A stretch of 64,000 nucleotides of DNA from Pezicula radicicola (Eukaryota > Ascomycota > Leotiomycetes > Helotiales > Dermateaceae), in contig PDUO01000027.1 in NCBI GenBank assembly GCA_003008705.1, forward strand, positions 128,425-192,424. Reading direction: 5' to 3'. The notes beneath the pieces were generated by a model that did not search any database, was not told the DNA's origin, and worked only from the letters and a program-made list of their open reading frames with translations. Of this stretch, positions 22,740 through 34,540 are shown piece by piece. Both the position numbers and the translations under genes were made by a program. The stretch's first letter is position 1. Every line of letters begins with the position of its first letter.

Positions 22740-23380
22740 ATGTATATCAATAGCAGCTACATCGGTGCCGCCCTCGCCTTCATCGTGTCTGCAGCCCAAG
22801 CTCTCCCGTCACTCACCTCCGACGAAGTATCCTATAACTCAAGCCTCTCTCTCCGCGAGGTAAATACATACCCATTTTCCAAACCTAGAGACAAAGAAGC
22901 TAGCTGATCATATATCAGACCAGAAGCACACATTGTACAGACTTTACAATCCGACTAGATCCAATTTCTAGTTTGCACAGAACGTACCGGTACTCCTACC
23001 TCCAAAACATCAACAACGGCATGTCTATTAGCATAACATACGATCCCCGTGACGCTACCGTTTACACCATCGGCGAGCAAGGGGGGATTTTCTGGAACCA
23101 AAATGAACAACAACGCGTCTTTGCTTTCCTGAAATCGGGCCCGCCTTTTCAACGTCTTCTGTTAACGTCATCTGATTTCCTGAACCGGAGGCCTTTTGGG
23201 AAAATGTTGCTCCAGTGCGCCAATACTCTTCTCACTGGAAATGAAGGCCGTTTAGAGTGTGGGGAGTGGACTTTCTATGTTTGTGATTGGAATCTTGGGA
23301 TATACATAGGATTGGGTCAGGCTACTAAGCGTCATTGTCACCGGTTTGTTCCTATAATGAACTGGACTTGTTTCCCTTGA
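22740..23380 (+). CDS. Small secreted cysteine-containing protein (effector-like)
   Basis: Two exons (22740-22859 and 22919-23380) give 193 residues. The start MYINSSYIGAALAFIVSAAQ followed by ALPS is a clear signal peptide with a likely cut after AQA. The mature part has six cysteines (in HCTD, LLQCAN, LECGEW, YVCDW, RHCHR and NWTCFP), an even number that suits disulfide bonding. It also holds a TYDPRDATVYTIGEQGGIFW core. I recognise no family. Size, secretion signal and isolation in a gene-poor, repeat-bearing stretch are typical of fungal effector candidates, which is inference only. The intron is 59 bases, GT..AG, phase 0. Confidence 0.75.
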
Positions 23381-26300
23381 TTTCTGGGGAGACGAATGCT
23401 GGCTGTGCTATGATTGGGGGGAGTTTGTCGTTGCTCTGCGTTCTATTGGGGAGTGCAGAAGAGTTTGAATTAGCTTGAGTTGATGCTTTGGTGGGCCCTT
23501 TGTTGTGTGAGAACGCTCTAAGCTAAGGGTGTCAATACAAGTATTAGGGTTTGAACAATTGAAGATCGAAATATCACTTTCCAATCGTATTTTATCTCAG
23601 TGCAACCGAATGAGATGATAGAAAGAAGCGTGTTTAAAAGACTGATCGTAGGTCTCTCCGTGACCAAAGAAATTGCTAGAAAGAGGGATCGCAGGAGCTG
23701 AGAAAAGAGGACGACACAAAATATAAGATATTAGCTCTTCTAAAGCATAATTGGGGTGAGCTTTTAACATGTCTCCCGCTACCTTTTCAAAAAGCTAGAC
23801 AAGAGTAAGAACAGGGCCAAGTAAAGCCATATATGTGCATAGACATTCGACGGTGAACTACTTAGATTTGATCAATGATTCATAGCTTGGGCTCCATCAA
23901 TGACACTGACTACACACATATCGTTATCGTGGCAATCAAACTAGAGCCTATTCACTGTACTGCTTAGCTTTTGTGCGTTACCATCATATTTGTATGTTGT
24001 GGTAGTAGTGATAGAATTCTCAGGCTCTATTGAATAACTGGAGGGAATTTTGGATAGATTCGCAGTCTGTCGGTTTCTTTGTATGGACCTCGTCCTTGTC
24101 ACTGTTTTCGTCTTTCTCTTGCAGGTCTGTTCAGTTGCGACTCGATTTGAGATGAAGAATCTGTACGTGTAGAACTAAGGGTCCTCGCTTATCCTTCCCC
24201 GGTATCAATTCAATAAAATGGCTCAAGTAAGCAGAGGTCTGCAACCAGCAATCAGTAGTATGTCGTGACTAGATTGTTTGCTCGTGGGAGATGGTAGGCC
24301 GTTGCACTCTAAAAGCTAATATTCGCTCGGGTGGTTTGCAGAAAGCTAGTAGAGTCAGCTTTTAGTTTCCCTCTCTGATTGATACTTCGATGGCCACTTT
24401 AGACTTCTTTTGCTGGATACTTTTATACTTTGACGCGCTTTGGTACAATGAAGTATTTGGCTGACATCTTGACGTGAATTATGAGCGTTTTCAAACAGTC
24501 CAAGAGCGTCGAGAATAATGGAAGTTCTTGCTTCTCACCGTTCTCAGTACCTAGGCAGAATCTTGAGAGCCCTGGGCTTCTTTTAAGAGCATACAAAGCT
24601 CACCTGGAAATGGTCTCATGATTTAGATTGGAAGTATGATGCTTTCGAACAAACTGGACTTGTTCGGCCTGCTTTGGCGCGAGAACAGGCGCTTCTAAAT
24701 TGTAGCATTGTTGGGCTAGCTTCTGCACTGACAGAGCTAGGCCAGGCTACCATCTAGCATACCGGATCTTCGCAGACCGGTCACAGATGACTTCTGTAAC
24801 CAAGAAATTGATGAGGTTCCACGGCGGCCGTCTAGGTAGCTTTCTCAACGGCGTTTTGGCAGATCGACCTAGTCGTTCCATCATGAATCCGTACACGTAG
24901 GCAGCAACTGCCTTTCCGTGAGGATACTTCACCTACACCAGAGTACCTATCGTTCGTCCGGTCGTCTTCAAGGAGCTTATCTTGCCTGCTTGCAGCTTCC
25001 TAGGCGTACGAGGCACAGAGGATCGATAAAAAAAGCGTTGCCTAGACTTTAGCTGAATACTATCACTTTAGACTCTCTCCACTAGTGCCTCAACGACGCT
25101 ACGGCCTATCAGTTTTTCGACCTTGCCTTGCCAATAGTTCTGGTGCTATAACCTATACATTTCCTTGTACATGGCCAGCAAGATGCAAACAAAAAGACGA
25201 TCACGAAAGGAGGCTTAGAAACCACTGAGAGAATCTGTGGTACGCTTGCTAGAGCGCATGCTGCGTGCATGCAGGTATGAGGAAGGGCTATTGGATTGAT
25301 AAATGCCGAAGCATTATTACTGCTGACGTTGAGGATGATGTACTAAGAGTCGTCATTTTTGATCTCAAAAAAGCCTCGAAGTGGTGAAGATTAAGTGGAG
25401 CGTAAGATTATTATTATTTGACTACGGAGTACTCGGTAGTATAGTGTACAGTAGCAGCCGTGGTGAATGGCGGCCTCCTGCAGGTGCGATGTGCAACAAA
25501 CCTCAAATAAATTGAGCTCAAATCTACCATGTGAGATTATGTTAGTAAGAATCACGAAGCTGGTGAAGCACCAGAAGGACCGCGGCCAGGGCCATAGATT
25601 TGAGGTAGAACTCACGTAGAAAACTCTGCTCATGATTCAACAAGTTTCCAATGCAAAAAAACGCAAAAAATTCAAAAATGTAGTTTTGTCGTGAATCTCC
25701 TTGACTTCTCTAACAGCCGATGCAAAGGCCAAAACCAAAAGGCCCCTTCTTTGTTCTAGAAACATCTGACCACGAAACACGAAACAAAATTACTGTACCT
25801 TCCGAATCAGAGACCCCTATTTTGTGCAACGGAGCAGCTTCCAAAGATCCAGCCGTGCGCACAAAGCGTTTTGAATCCACTATTATTTCCACTGTCACGG
25901 AGAGCACAGATAAAGTTTTGTGGAACACCTGGAACGATCTCTGGATTTGGGAATTTGGGAGGCTGGATCTCTTTAATCTCTTGGATGAACTTGATGGCGT
26001 GATACTACCTTAAAAACGAGGACGAGGATCGAGGATAGCAAGGAATACGAATTACGAATGAGTTGTGTGTTCAAGGACTCGAGATGGTAAAGCGACGAGG
26101 TAGAGTATGGCTGAGTGTATCTTACTGCATGCATATACTTCGTACTTACCTAAGATACTGTACAGTAGTATGGTACGAGTTGACGAGTTGGTGTGCTACA
26201 GAAAGATTGGGGTCTTAACTTAGGTGTTTAGATGCTATTTTGTTTGCAGCATCCCTTTCATGCAAAGGATTCGCGACGAGGGAGGTCGTGGAGCTGTCCT

Positions 26301-27669
26301 CCGTCCTTCTGCTTTCAGGCTGCGGAGGAATAGGAAGGCGGACGGTGAATACCTAGGAAGGAGGGGCGACGGACCGTCGATACTTAATCTTTTAGTAACC
26401 GGAATGATAAGGATTTTCTTGCTTCATGGCAGCGTGACACTTTTTTTTTTACGCCATTCACAGTCGAGATGACCTGCTTCCTCTGGCAGGTTGTAGTCTC
26501 CTTTTTTACTTTACCCGTTATTGTGCTCATTTGGATGGTTTGGTTGCGGTATCGGGAAAGTTCAGAAATGGTGACGCGAGGATGAGGTACTTTAAGACCT
26601 TATGAGGTGAGGAGTTGAGTTCCAATTTAATTAATTGTCACATGAAGACGGCAGAAGAGAGTGTTCTTGAGTGGTGGAAGGAGGGTTGGATATGAAGTCT
26701 TTTTAGATCATCTATTTTGACCTTATGTGAGAAATGCTGCAAGAGCAAGGGATACGAAGTCGTAAATAGGGGGTTGCGAAGGAAGGGCTGTGAGTGAGAT
26801 TCAGCCGAAGCAGTCAGCTATTCGCAGGCCTTCGTACTTCCTTACAGGCGGAGGTACTGCCTGTGCATTATGATTGATGGTTCTTGTCATACGAAAACAC
26901 TTACAGAGACACGAGTTCTAAAGTTATCTTGGCTTGCACCATACGAGTGCAGCTATCTTGAGTCAAGTCTTACTTTCTTTGTGACGGCTGCGGTACAAAG
27001 CCAAATGCTCCCGTTCAATGCCCTCAACGCAAGGCAATCAACCTTCAATGATACGAAAGTATCTGGCCACCTCCTGAAAATCAGGGAGCGGCAGAAATCA
27101 GACAGACTCACCTATGCAACGAATCAGGCTTGCGCACAGAGACACAAGATTCCAATGAAACGCAAGTGACTTTCCAGCAGATTCCTCTTGTTACGAAGCC
27201 CAGAAGCACCAGAAGTGTACTTGTAACATACGAAGTGGGACTCCCAGTGGACCCCCTAAGAAGCACTGCACGCACGGGGGCCCCAGGGAGAGTTGGATCC
27301 GACTGTGATCGGCCCAGGCTGGATGAGGCGATTGGTGGTTTTTTATTCGTACCCCCTTCCAGCTTGGGAGCTCCTTGCTTTATTTTGGGTGTGTAGCTCA
27401 CAGGCTCAGCCCGCCTGAAAGAGGCATAGTGCCGTCGCATTTAGTGCTATTCAACCGGCCGATACGCTAAGCGAAAAGAACAGATTTCAAGACATAAAGA
27501 CACATCTCCCACTTCGACAATAGCAACATCTCGCAGACCAAAGACCACACACACATACCCCGACTCGACCATTCACAGCAAACGCCTCCTATTGGTAAAT
27601 CTGCCCTTAGTTGCTAGAGCTGTGGCTGCCTACACCAGCGATCATTGAGTCATCGGCTACTACGCCTTC
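23381..27669. other. Large gene-poor region, 4.3 kb
   Basis: No protein or RNA gene recognised on either strand. Short frames exist (for example 24747-24932 minus and 25720-26013 plus, 97 codons) but show no domain, signal peptide or splice structure. Frequent stops and mixed composition would fit decayed mobile DNA, but no terminal repeat or transposase motif was found. The right end, from about 27.3 kb, is GC-richer and should contain the hacA promoter. Confidence 0.4.
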
Positions 27670-27717
27670 ATGCATACCTGTTCTCCCGCCATGGACCAGT
27701 TCAGTACCTACATCTAA
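27670..27717 (+). promoter_or_regulatory. Upstream open reading frame in the hacA leader
   Basis: ATG to TAA encodes MHTCSPAMDQFSTYI (15 residues) and ends 108 bases before the hacA start codon. In Trichoderma reesei and Aspergillus nidulans a leader uORF represses hac1/hacA, and ER stress gives a shorter leader lacking it. The same layout suggests the same control here. Whether the transcript starts upstream of it is not visible. Confidence 0.5.
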
Positions 27718-27825
27718 AGAGGCACACTCCATCGACACTCTATCAAACAGTACACTCCGGAAACATTCTCTGTTTTCTAGAATCAACACTGCCATTGGTC
27801 CAACATCATCACCACCTCCACGACG

Positions 27826-29045
27826 ATGTCGATACCCAACATGAAGTATGAACATTCGCCAGTCGAGAGCCTGGCAGACTCCTTCGTCTCGTCACCTGGC
27901 GCATTATATCCGCAACAGTTTGACGACAACTTGGAACTGCCAGAAGGCATGACACCACCATACGATCAGGAGAGTATGTTTGGCGGAGATAGTATAATAG
28001 GTGGAAGCATGGCTGGCACACCGGCACCAGAAAAGAAGCCGGTCAAGAAGAGGAAGTCTTGGGGTCAGGAACTCCCTACACCCAAGACTGCCCTTCCACC
28101 AAGGTACATAGAGGTTGATGAAAGATTCATTGCGACCTTGGCTAACCCAACTCCCAGGAAACGCGCGAAGACCGAAGATGAGAAGGAGCAACGTCGTGTC
28201 GAACGGGTTCTCCGTAATCGTCGCGCGGCGCAATCGTCGAGGGAACGAAAGCGTCAAGAGGTCGAAGCACTAGAAAATGAAAAGACATTGATCGAGCGAA
28301 GGAATCGAGACCTCGAGATGCGCTTAGCTCAGATGGAAGCCGACAATCTGATGCTATTGCAAGAGAACCAAAAACTTCAGGCTTCCCTTCGAGGTTCTTC
28401 TGCCGCCTCATCTCCCAGACAGTCAGAATCCCTCCGCCACACACCACCTCCTTCGATTACCTTCTCCACCCAGCTTTTCACGTCACAAGATGACGAACAC
28501 AAATCATCAATAAGCCAGCAGTCAATCTGCGAACTCAGTCACTCATCCCCTCAGACAGTTAATCCCGCCTCACTCTCGCCTTCGCCTGAGATGCGACCAG
28601 TCACCGAACTCTCCAACGCCAGTTTCTCTGATATGACACAACATCCTGCCGCGATGTTGTGCGACCTGCAGTGTCAGTCAGAGGAACGCCGGCCCTGGAC
28701 TTCGGTAGCTATAGCACACCTCTTGTTGGTCTCAACAGTACTCACGATGGCCTCAAAGAGTATTCTCAGTCCTTTGGTGCAGATTTCCAGAGCTTTGACT
28801 CAGGGTTCTGTACTCTTGCCGACTCCTTCGATTTTAACGACGATCATGTGGATGGTTACAACTCCTCCAACGTGGAGAACCACTTCGACATCAGCGAATT
28901 CTTCCATCAAAACGACGACCTCACACAATCTGCGCCCGAAGCCTCGTCTTCAGGTACAGCTACTCAACAGACTGCTCTCCTGCAGCCCCCAATTGGCGCG
29001 TCCACTTCTGGATGCGACTTGGGAGCCAATGCGGTTAGCGTTTGA
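27826..29045 (+). CDS. hacA: HacA/Hac1 bZIP transcription factor of the unfolded protein response
   Basis: The family signature KKRKSWGQELPTPKTALPPR runs into KRAKTEDEKEQRRVERVLRN and RRAAQSSRERKRQEVE, a bZIP basic region followed by a leucine zipper (about residues 99-165). Exon 1 is 27826-28103. A normal 54-base intron (28104-28157, CTAAC branch site) interrupts PPR|KRAK; because it is in frame it is easily missed. The rest is exon 2. The active protein needs removal of a 20-base IRE1-type intron (28669-28688), which moves reading into the frame ending at 29045 with QPPIGASTSGCDLGANAVSV. That gives 381 residues. The tail resembles the GASTS..CD ending I recall for induced Aspergillus HacA. 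The unspliced message instead reads on to 29343 (487 residues). ATG 27841 is an alternative start. Confidence 0.92.
28104..28157 (+). other. In-frame spliceosomal intron in hacA
   Basis: GTACATAG donor, GCTAACC branch-like site and CTCCCAG acceptor. Length 54, so retention adds 18 residues without a stop. Removal restores the HacA sequence PPRKRAKTEDEKEQRR, which is conserved in the family. Confidence 0.85.
28669..28688 (+). promoter_or_regulatory. Predicted unconventional IRE1-type 20-base intron in hacA
   Basis: The 5' cut lies in CTG|CAGT, a 7-base loop closed by GAC/GTC, matching the IRE1 consensus CNG|CNGN. The 3' cut lies in ACG|CCGG. No GT..AG ends. Excising 20 bases changes frame (20 mod 3 = 2) exactly into the frame that ends in the HacA-like tail. 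The length equals that known for Aspergillus and Trichoderma. A 23-base excision would also fit the frame but fits the loop rule less well. Confidence 0.8.
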
Positions 29046-29343
29046 AGAGAAGCTTGCCCGCGACTGTCTGAACAGCGTAGATGAGTGTGAACGTCTTGAT
29101 TCGAGCAAGTCTCTGAGTTGGGAGGTTCTCCTATCGTTACAACTTGCCATCGCCGTCTTCATGAGGAAAAGGATTCGAGAAGCAGAGCTGGACGTAGCTA
29201 CGGAGCTTAGACAGTCATGTGGTGAGCTGGATACATTATTCAGTGATCCCGTATCGAAAGTGAGGGTGAGGAGCATACATTTGGGGTCTGGAATAGGAAC
29301 GGCGGGCAAAAAGTCGTTGGAGGATTGGCGCCCGGAGTTTTGA

Positions 29344-30799
29344 GGATACAAATGATCCTACCCCTTAGCGACGGAGATCATTGTACATTACATATGTAAC
29401 TTATGTCAACAATAGAACATTGACTTGTTCAACTATGCCACAAATATTCATTGTGCAGTGAGTCTTATCATTTAATCACGGTGAGGCACAACATCCCCTA
29501 CGAACCGTCTTCAGCATTGGGATGAGGCAACTAACCATACTAATCACCTCGTATCACAACTACATTTGAATCACCAGTGAGCAGTTATTCTCAAGATAAT
29601 CGATTCGTGACACGGCATAAATTATTCTCCACAAAGGCATACTGAAGAACCAATCGCAAGACAAATAACTAATAAACTAGCGACGACCTCCTCATCAGGA
29701 GCCTGTAGTCACCTCTTCTAACTAAATCGCAAGCGAGGTAGACAAAGTATATTACTCAGGGACCATATTCTAGCCATCTTCCCTCGCATTGGTTAATTAA
29801 CTTATTTGCCCCCTCCAATCGGTCGATGAGTTCATCTGTTGTCGACTACTGGTTCTGTCCATATGCTTCGAAGCATACATAAAAGTACAGTAAAGTATCT
29901 CGAGGTTCGTTTCGCTTAGCAAGGAAGGATATCTCGTTTCAGAATGTTGCTGGTGGTTGGGAACTCGGCTCGGAAGGGTTCCTGGGAATAACGTTTGAGG
30001 GGTGGGGGGGTATTTAGACTGGTTTTAGGGATGTAGAGATGGATTATTGAGTAGTGATGAGAGAAGTTACTATGGAAATAGGAAAGACCTTAACATACTA
30101 TGCTGGTTTATAAATCGCAAGATCCGTTCCATCATTTTGTCGACATCAGGTTCGTAACGTAACCGAGCTTTCCATCACATCGTTTTCTTTAATCCTGACA
30201 TCCTTGTCTCCTTTTCCCTCACAACCACTTACCGACTCGAAAATCGTTCGTAAAGTTTATCGAAGCGAGGACAACTCGCTGGGCATACCAGGTAGGGAGT
30301 CCGCCGCCAACGGAAGTTGTGGCGATGATCCCCTGGTGATCCGTTGTCCGCAACTCACTGGTGGGGTTATATATTGGGAACGTGCTGCTGTTGCTTCGTC
30401 ACTTTCGTCACTTCGCTTCGTACTCGAGATTTCGTGTTCGTAATTATCTGATACCTACTCCGTAGGTACTGTTGCTTTTGTGAACTTCCGTCTCTGTACG
30501 AAATTGTGTATAGTTACTTGTATATTTGAGGAGAGGTACGGTGTACTTGTATGGTGTATTGTGGCTATTTTTATTTTATGACGCATGTGGGGTGTATTAA
30601 CTGACGGATTGGGTTGGTGGATGACTGACTAAAATCTCACTATATCTTGAAACTGCGACTTTCTGTTTTCTGTGTCTTGAGATTTTTTATTTTTTTTGTT
30701 CTATCGATCCTATTCCTAAGTTGGATTGTGAGAATTGAACTGTGTAGTTCTTCTGGTTTGGGCCGGAAATAAGAGAAGAGACGACGGTGGGAAGTCAGT
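29344..30799. other. Intergenic region, no gene recognised
   Basis: About 1.45 kb separating hacA from the P450 gene. Short open frames (for example 30204-30443) lack recognisable features. A T-rich run at 30681-30700 precedes the P450 leader. Confidence 0.45.
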
Positions 30800-32720
30800 A
30801 TGGTTACAGTGGTATCTTTCTTGGGATATGGTGTCGTTGTGTTGTATGTCGGGTTATGGCTTTGGGATAGGGTTGTTGGAAGGTTGGATTCGAGGGAACC
30901 GTTGTTGGTTAGGAGTCGGATTCCTGTTTTTGGGCATCTTGTTGGGATGGTGAGGTTGCAGATTGGGTATTTGGAGATGTTAAGGTAATGTCATATTTCT
31001 TTTCTTGAGATGAATGGTACAAAAGTTTGTGCATGTGTTATTACCTAGTTATGAATCGGAAGGAAGATTTGGTTCTTGAAAGAAGTCTTTCTTAATTTTT
31101 TTAAAAAAAAAGATTTCCCTTGAGGTTTGGGTGGTGGTTAAATAGCTACTGTATACTAACACCACACAAGTGCAAAATACGCAGCTCACCCAATCTTTAC
31201 CCTTAAAGTCCTCGGAGGACGAATCTACATAATCAGTTCCCCATACCTAGTATCCCTAGCCCTCCGCAACAAAACCCTCTCCTTCGAACCCTTCATAGTC
31301 CAAACAACAGACCGAATGTTCGCCGTCTCCCCGCGCGTTAAAAAGATCTTAGAACATACAGCTCCCGAAGGAGAATCTACTTATATGACTGAGATACATA
31401 CTTCTATGTATACGCCTCTTGGTATTGGTCCTGCTTTATATGAGATGAATGCTAGGGCTTTGGAGGCTTTAGGTGGCTTCTTGAATGTCATTGATGGGCC
31501 TGAGGAGAGGGAAATTGAGTTGTATAGGTGGATTAGGGATAGTTTTACGGAGGCTAGTGCGCAGGCTCTTTATGGGCCGGGGAATCCTATTTCGGCTGAT
31601 AGGTCATTGATTGATTCTTTATGGTATGTTTCTCTTTTCCAGTTTTAACTTCTCAAGTCAAAGTTAGGAAATCTCCCAGCTTGATATTCTCCTAGACAGA
31701 GAAAAGTCAACTCAAACTTGGAGGAAATCATCCGAATACTGGAAACCAGTCTTTGAGAATTCTCAACTAACCAAAATCAATAGGGATTTCGAAAGAGATC
31801 TAAACTTCCTTCTCCTCAACGTCTTCCCCCAACTTGTAGCACCAGCAACCTACAAAGGACGCGCAAGGATCCAATCCGGCTTCCGAACCTACTTCTCACA
31901 AGGCCATGACATCCACGCCGCAGGTCTCATCCAGGAACGCAATAAAACAGGACGAAAATACGGATTCAATGAACAAGATATAGCCGATTTCGAACTCTCA
32001 ATGCTTTTCGTCTCCACAACAAACACAGTCCCGTCCGGATTCTGGATGATCTGTTTTATCTTCTCCGATCCTATATTATTGCAGAGTATTAGAGATGAAG
32101 TAGACACTATTGTGCGAAGAGAAAAAACTGAAGATGGTGTCGAGAGATTAGTGATGGATATTTCTCTATTTGAGAAGAAAACTCCTTTACTTGTTTCTGC
32201 TTATAGAGAGATATTTCGTCTTATTAATGCTGGTATTTCGGTTCGTTCGGTTTTAGAGGATACGTTGCTTGATAATCAGTATCTTTTGAAGAAGGGATCG
32301 GTTGTTCAGATGCCTGCGGGTCCTCTTCATACATCGGAAGAAATATGGGGTCCTAATGCGAGGGAATTCGATGCTTATCGGTTTTTATCCAAGACGAAAG
32401 AAGGGTTGGGAAAGGAAGAGAGGAAGAAACAGCAGCAGGGATATTTTCCGTTTGGTGGAGGGAGACATCTTTGTCCTGGACGACATTTTGCTTTTACGGA
32501 GATTGTTGGGTTGGCTGCTACTCTGGTCTATGGGTTTGAGATTAGGATGAGTGATGGAAAGACCCAGGGCATTAGGGTTCCAGAGATGGCGGCTATGAAG
32601 ATGGGGACTGCAGTTAAGAAACCGGTTGATGATGTTGGTGTCTTTATTAGGAGGAGGAAAGGGTTCGAGGGTGTTAGGTGGGAGTTTGAGTTTAGAGGTG
32701 AGAACGAGAAGGAGATCTAG
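30800..32720 (+). CDS. Cytochrome P450 monooxygenase
   Basis: Three exons (30800-30984, 31171-31623, 31784-32720) give 524 residues. The N-terminus is a membrane anchor (MVTVVSFLGYGVVVLYVGLW) followed by the proline-containing hinge RIPVFGHL. Exon 2 holds TDRMFAVSPRVKKILEH and exon 3 starts WDFERDLNFLLLNVFPQLVA. The K-helix ExxR is in SAYREIFRL, and the haem loop is YFPFGGGRHLCPGRHFAF with the ligand Cys near residue 445. The layout suits the CYP7/CYP8-like fungal group (often listed as sterol or prostacyclin-type oxidases), which is a family-level guess; the substrate is unknown. It lies 6.3 kb from a terpene synthase, so a shared pathway is possible but the genes between are unrelated. Confidence 0.9.
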
Positions 32721-33029
32721 ATTGTTGGGGGGTAGGGGAGGAGTTTGTGCTTGGAGTTATGTGTAATTTTCAATAACTTTAGCATGATATGGGAATTGAG
32801 CCCTTTGTTTATTGATGTCCGTCGCTAGACTTACCTAGTGATGAGGAAATGTGTCAGTCTATTAGTGAATAGACTTAAGCTCAAACTGCGAGTCACGAGT
32901 AGGTACAGTCACAATGATTATGCTGAAGTGGTTTCTTAGAAGAACTTTTTTTTCGTTGTAGGACTAAATATCTATAGCTCCTTTAGTTCATCCTTTCGTA
33001 GCCGTCGTTGAGTACCGAGTTACCTGGCT
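32721..33029. other. Intergenic region between convergent genes
   Basis: 3' flanks of the P450 (plus) and a BTB pseudogene (minus). No feature seen. Confidence 0.45.
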
Positions 33030-33883
33030 TCATTGATTGATATTGAAGCGGGCTTGTCGAAAAGGCTCTTCAACCATGACCCGGCGTTTTCCATCTGGAC
33101 ACGTACGTTTTCTGTAAACCTTCGCGGCGACCTTCGTTAAATCGGCGGCGAATCCTTCTATATCATCAAGAGCAGACTCAAAGGCGAAATGTTGCTCTTG
33201 AAGCGATTTGTCCTCATGTTCGCTTCGGCCTTGCATATAGTCAAAGTAGACCGGAATGCAACACTCTACTACCATTACCCGAACGTCATGATTGTAAGGT
33301 AGCTTGAATGCGAGTACCAAATGTCCGATTTTGAAGGTCCATGAATCAAACAACAGTTCCTCCAATCTTCCCGCAATGATCGACCAAGGGTCGAGAAGTG
33401 CAAATTTGTCCGCAAGAACCAAGAATTGAAGAACAAAGGTTATTTCCTCAGTCTGGGTTCGAAAACCTACAACAAGCCATCGTATTAGCAACCATATCTC
33501 TGAATTACCCCCCACATTGCCGAAAGGAGCCACTTACTCTGAGGACCGACTCTACCAGTGTAAATATATTGAACGAGCGCTGCAAAGATAGCTGGATCAT
33601 CCTCAATCATATCCATTTACTGCTTAACACCTTCTTTAAAAGGACCGTTGAAGGCACTGTCGAAGAACTTCGAGGCTTGACATAATAGTCCTTTTGAGAC
33701 TTCGAATTTGGTACGTTCGGAGCCAACGTAGATCACTACTGTAGGGCCGTGGATAAGACTAAGATTGCTAGGAAGAATTAGTGGCGAGTTCTTATGGACA
33801 AAGCAGAGTTTGTTCTTGGCTTATATTTACCTTATGAAATCCTCGGGGGGTCGATTAGCTACAAGCTTCTTTTCCTCAGCCAT
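33030..33883 (-). pseudogene. BTB/POZ domain gene (copy 2 of 3) with an in-frame stop
   Basis: Three exons by homology (33831-33883, 33538-33767, 33030-33466) with the same intron positions and phases as the two intact paralogues. The sum of exons is in frame (240 codons). The start is MAEEKKLVANRPPEDF. The BTB core reads VSKGLLCQASKFFDSAFNGP then FKEGVKQ, followed by TAA at 33617-33619, then MDMIEDDPAIFAALVQYIYT. The copy at 34541-35364 has GAA (Glu) at this place, so a single G-to-T change explains the stop. Splice sites and the downstream frame are otherwise intact, so the loss is recent, or it is a sequencing error, or readthrough occurs. A truncated protein would lose the YTG segment and all of exon 3. 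Confidence 0.8.
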
Positions 33884-34540
33884 GTTGGGCTTCCTCCTCT
33901 AATTGCGTTGTATTAGTAGTTTGATTGACGATAACTAAGAAATCTAAGAAACGAGGATGGGTCCGCTTACCCCTAATTGCTGAAAGACTTTAACTTCTTG
34001 TTGAGAAGGTGATCTCGTTGAGGTCACAAAGTTGTTGAGTATGTGAAAAGAGAAGGAAGTAAAGAAGGAAATGAGTGGGGCAAGAAGCAATACCCCAAAT
34101 GGAAAGAAATGGGTGCAGTGAAAAGACCGCGTGCGCTAACCTATTCACTAGAAGCTATAACTGTCATCAGTTGATAGTAGTCACTGGATTCCCTTAGCTT
34201 GGCTTGAGCTCAGACTGGGTGTAATATTGGTGCTTTTTATGAGATTTGTTCAAAAGCTTTAGGTGTTCTCAGGAACACTGTGCCGGTTTTATTAATCCCA
34301 CAAACTAAGTTTCACTGGTAAGTAGCAGGGTTATGAATTTTACTTTTCAAATCGTGTACTTGGCGGGTAGTTAGTTAAGAGGAAGACTCTTATTTATTCT
34401 CTTTGCCTACATATAAGCAAAGCCCATTGGACTACGAGCAACAGAAGAAGCCGTTACTAATTGAAAGTAGTGGTTTTGGGGGTTATGTGCCTGTAATGAG
34501 CCATGAAGTGAAACAATGTCAGCTTCCTTAGTTGCGATTA
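33884..34540. other. Intergenic region between two BTB genes
   Basis: About 650 bases. It contains the leader and promoter of the broken BTB copy and the 3' flank of the next. No other feature seen. Confidence 0.45.

Noticed and set aside
24747..24932. 61-codon minus-strand frame in the gene-poor region
   Set aside because: No recognisable motif, no supporting splice structure, and stops close by in the flanking frame.
25720..26013. 97-codon plus-strand frame
   Set aside because: Opens with ATG but shows no domain, signal peptide or coding context; length alone is not enough.
28954..29038. Possible conventional 85-base intron in hacA (GTACAG..GTTAG) that would join the IRE1-spliced frame to the long tail
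   Set aside because: It is phase-compatible, but the frame ending at 29045 has a tail resembling known HacA endings, so no intron is needed. Kept only as an alternative.
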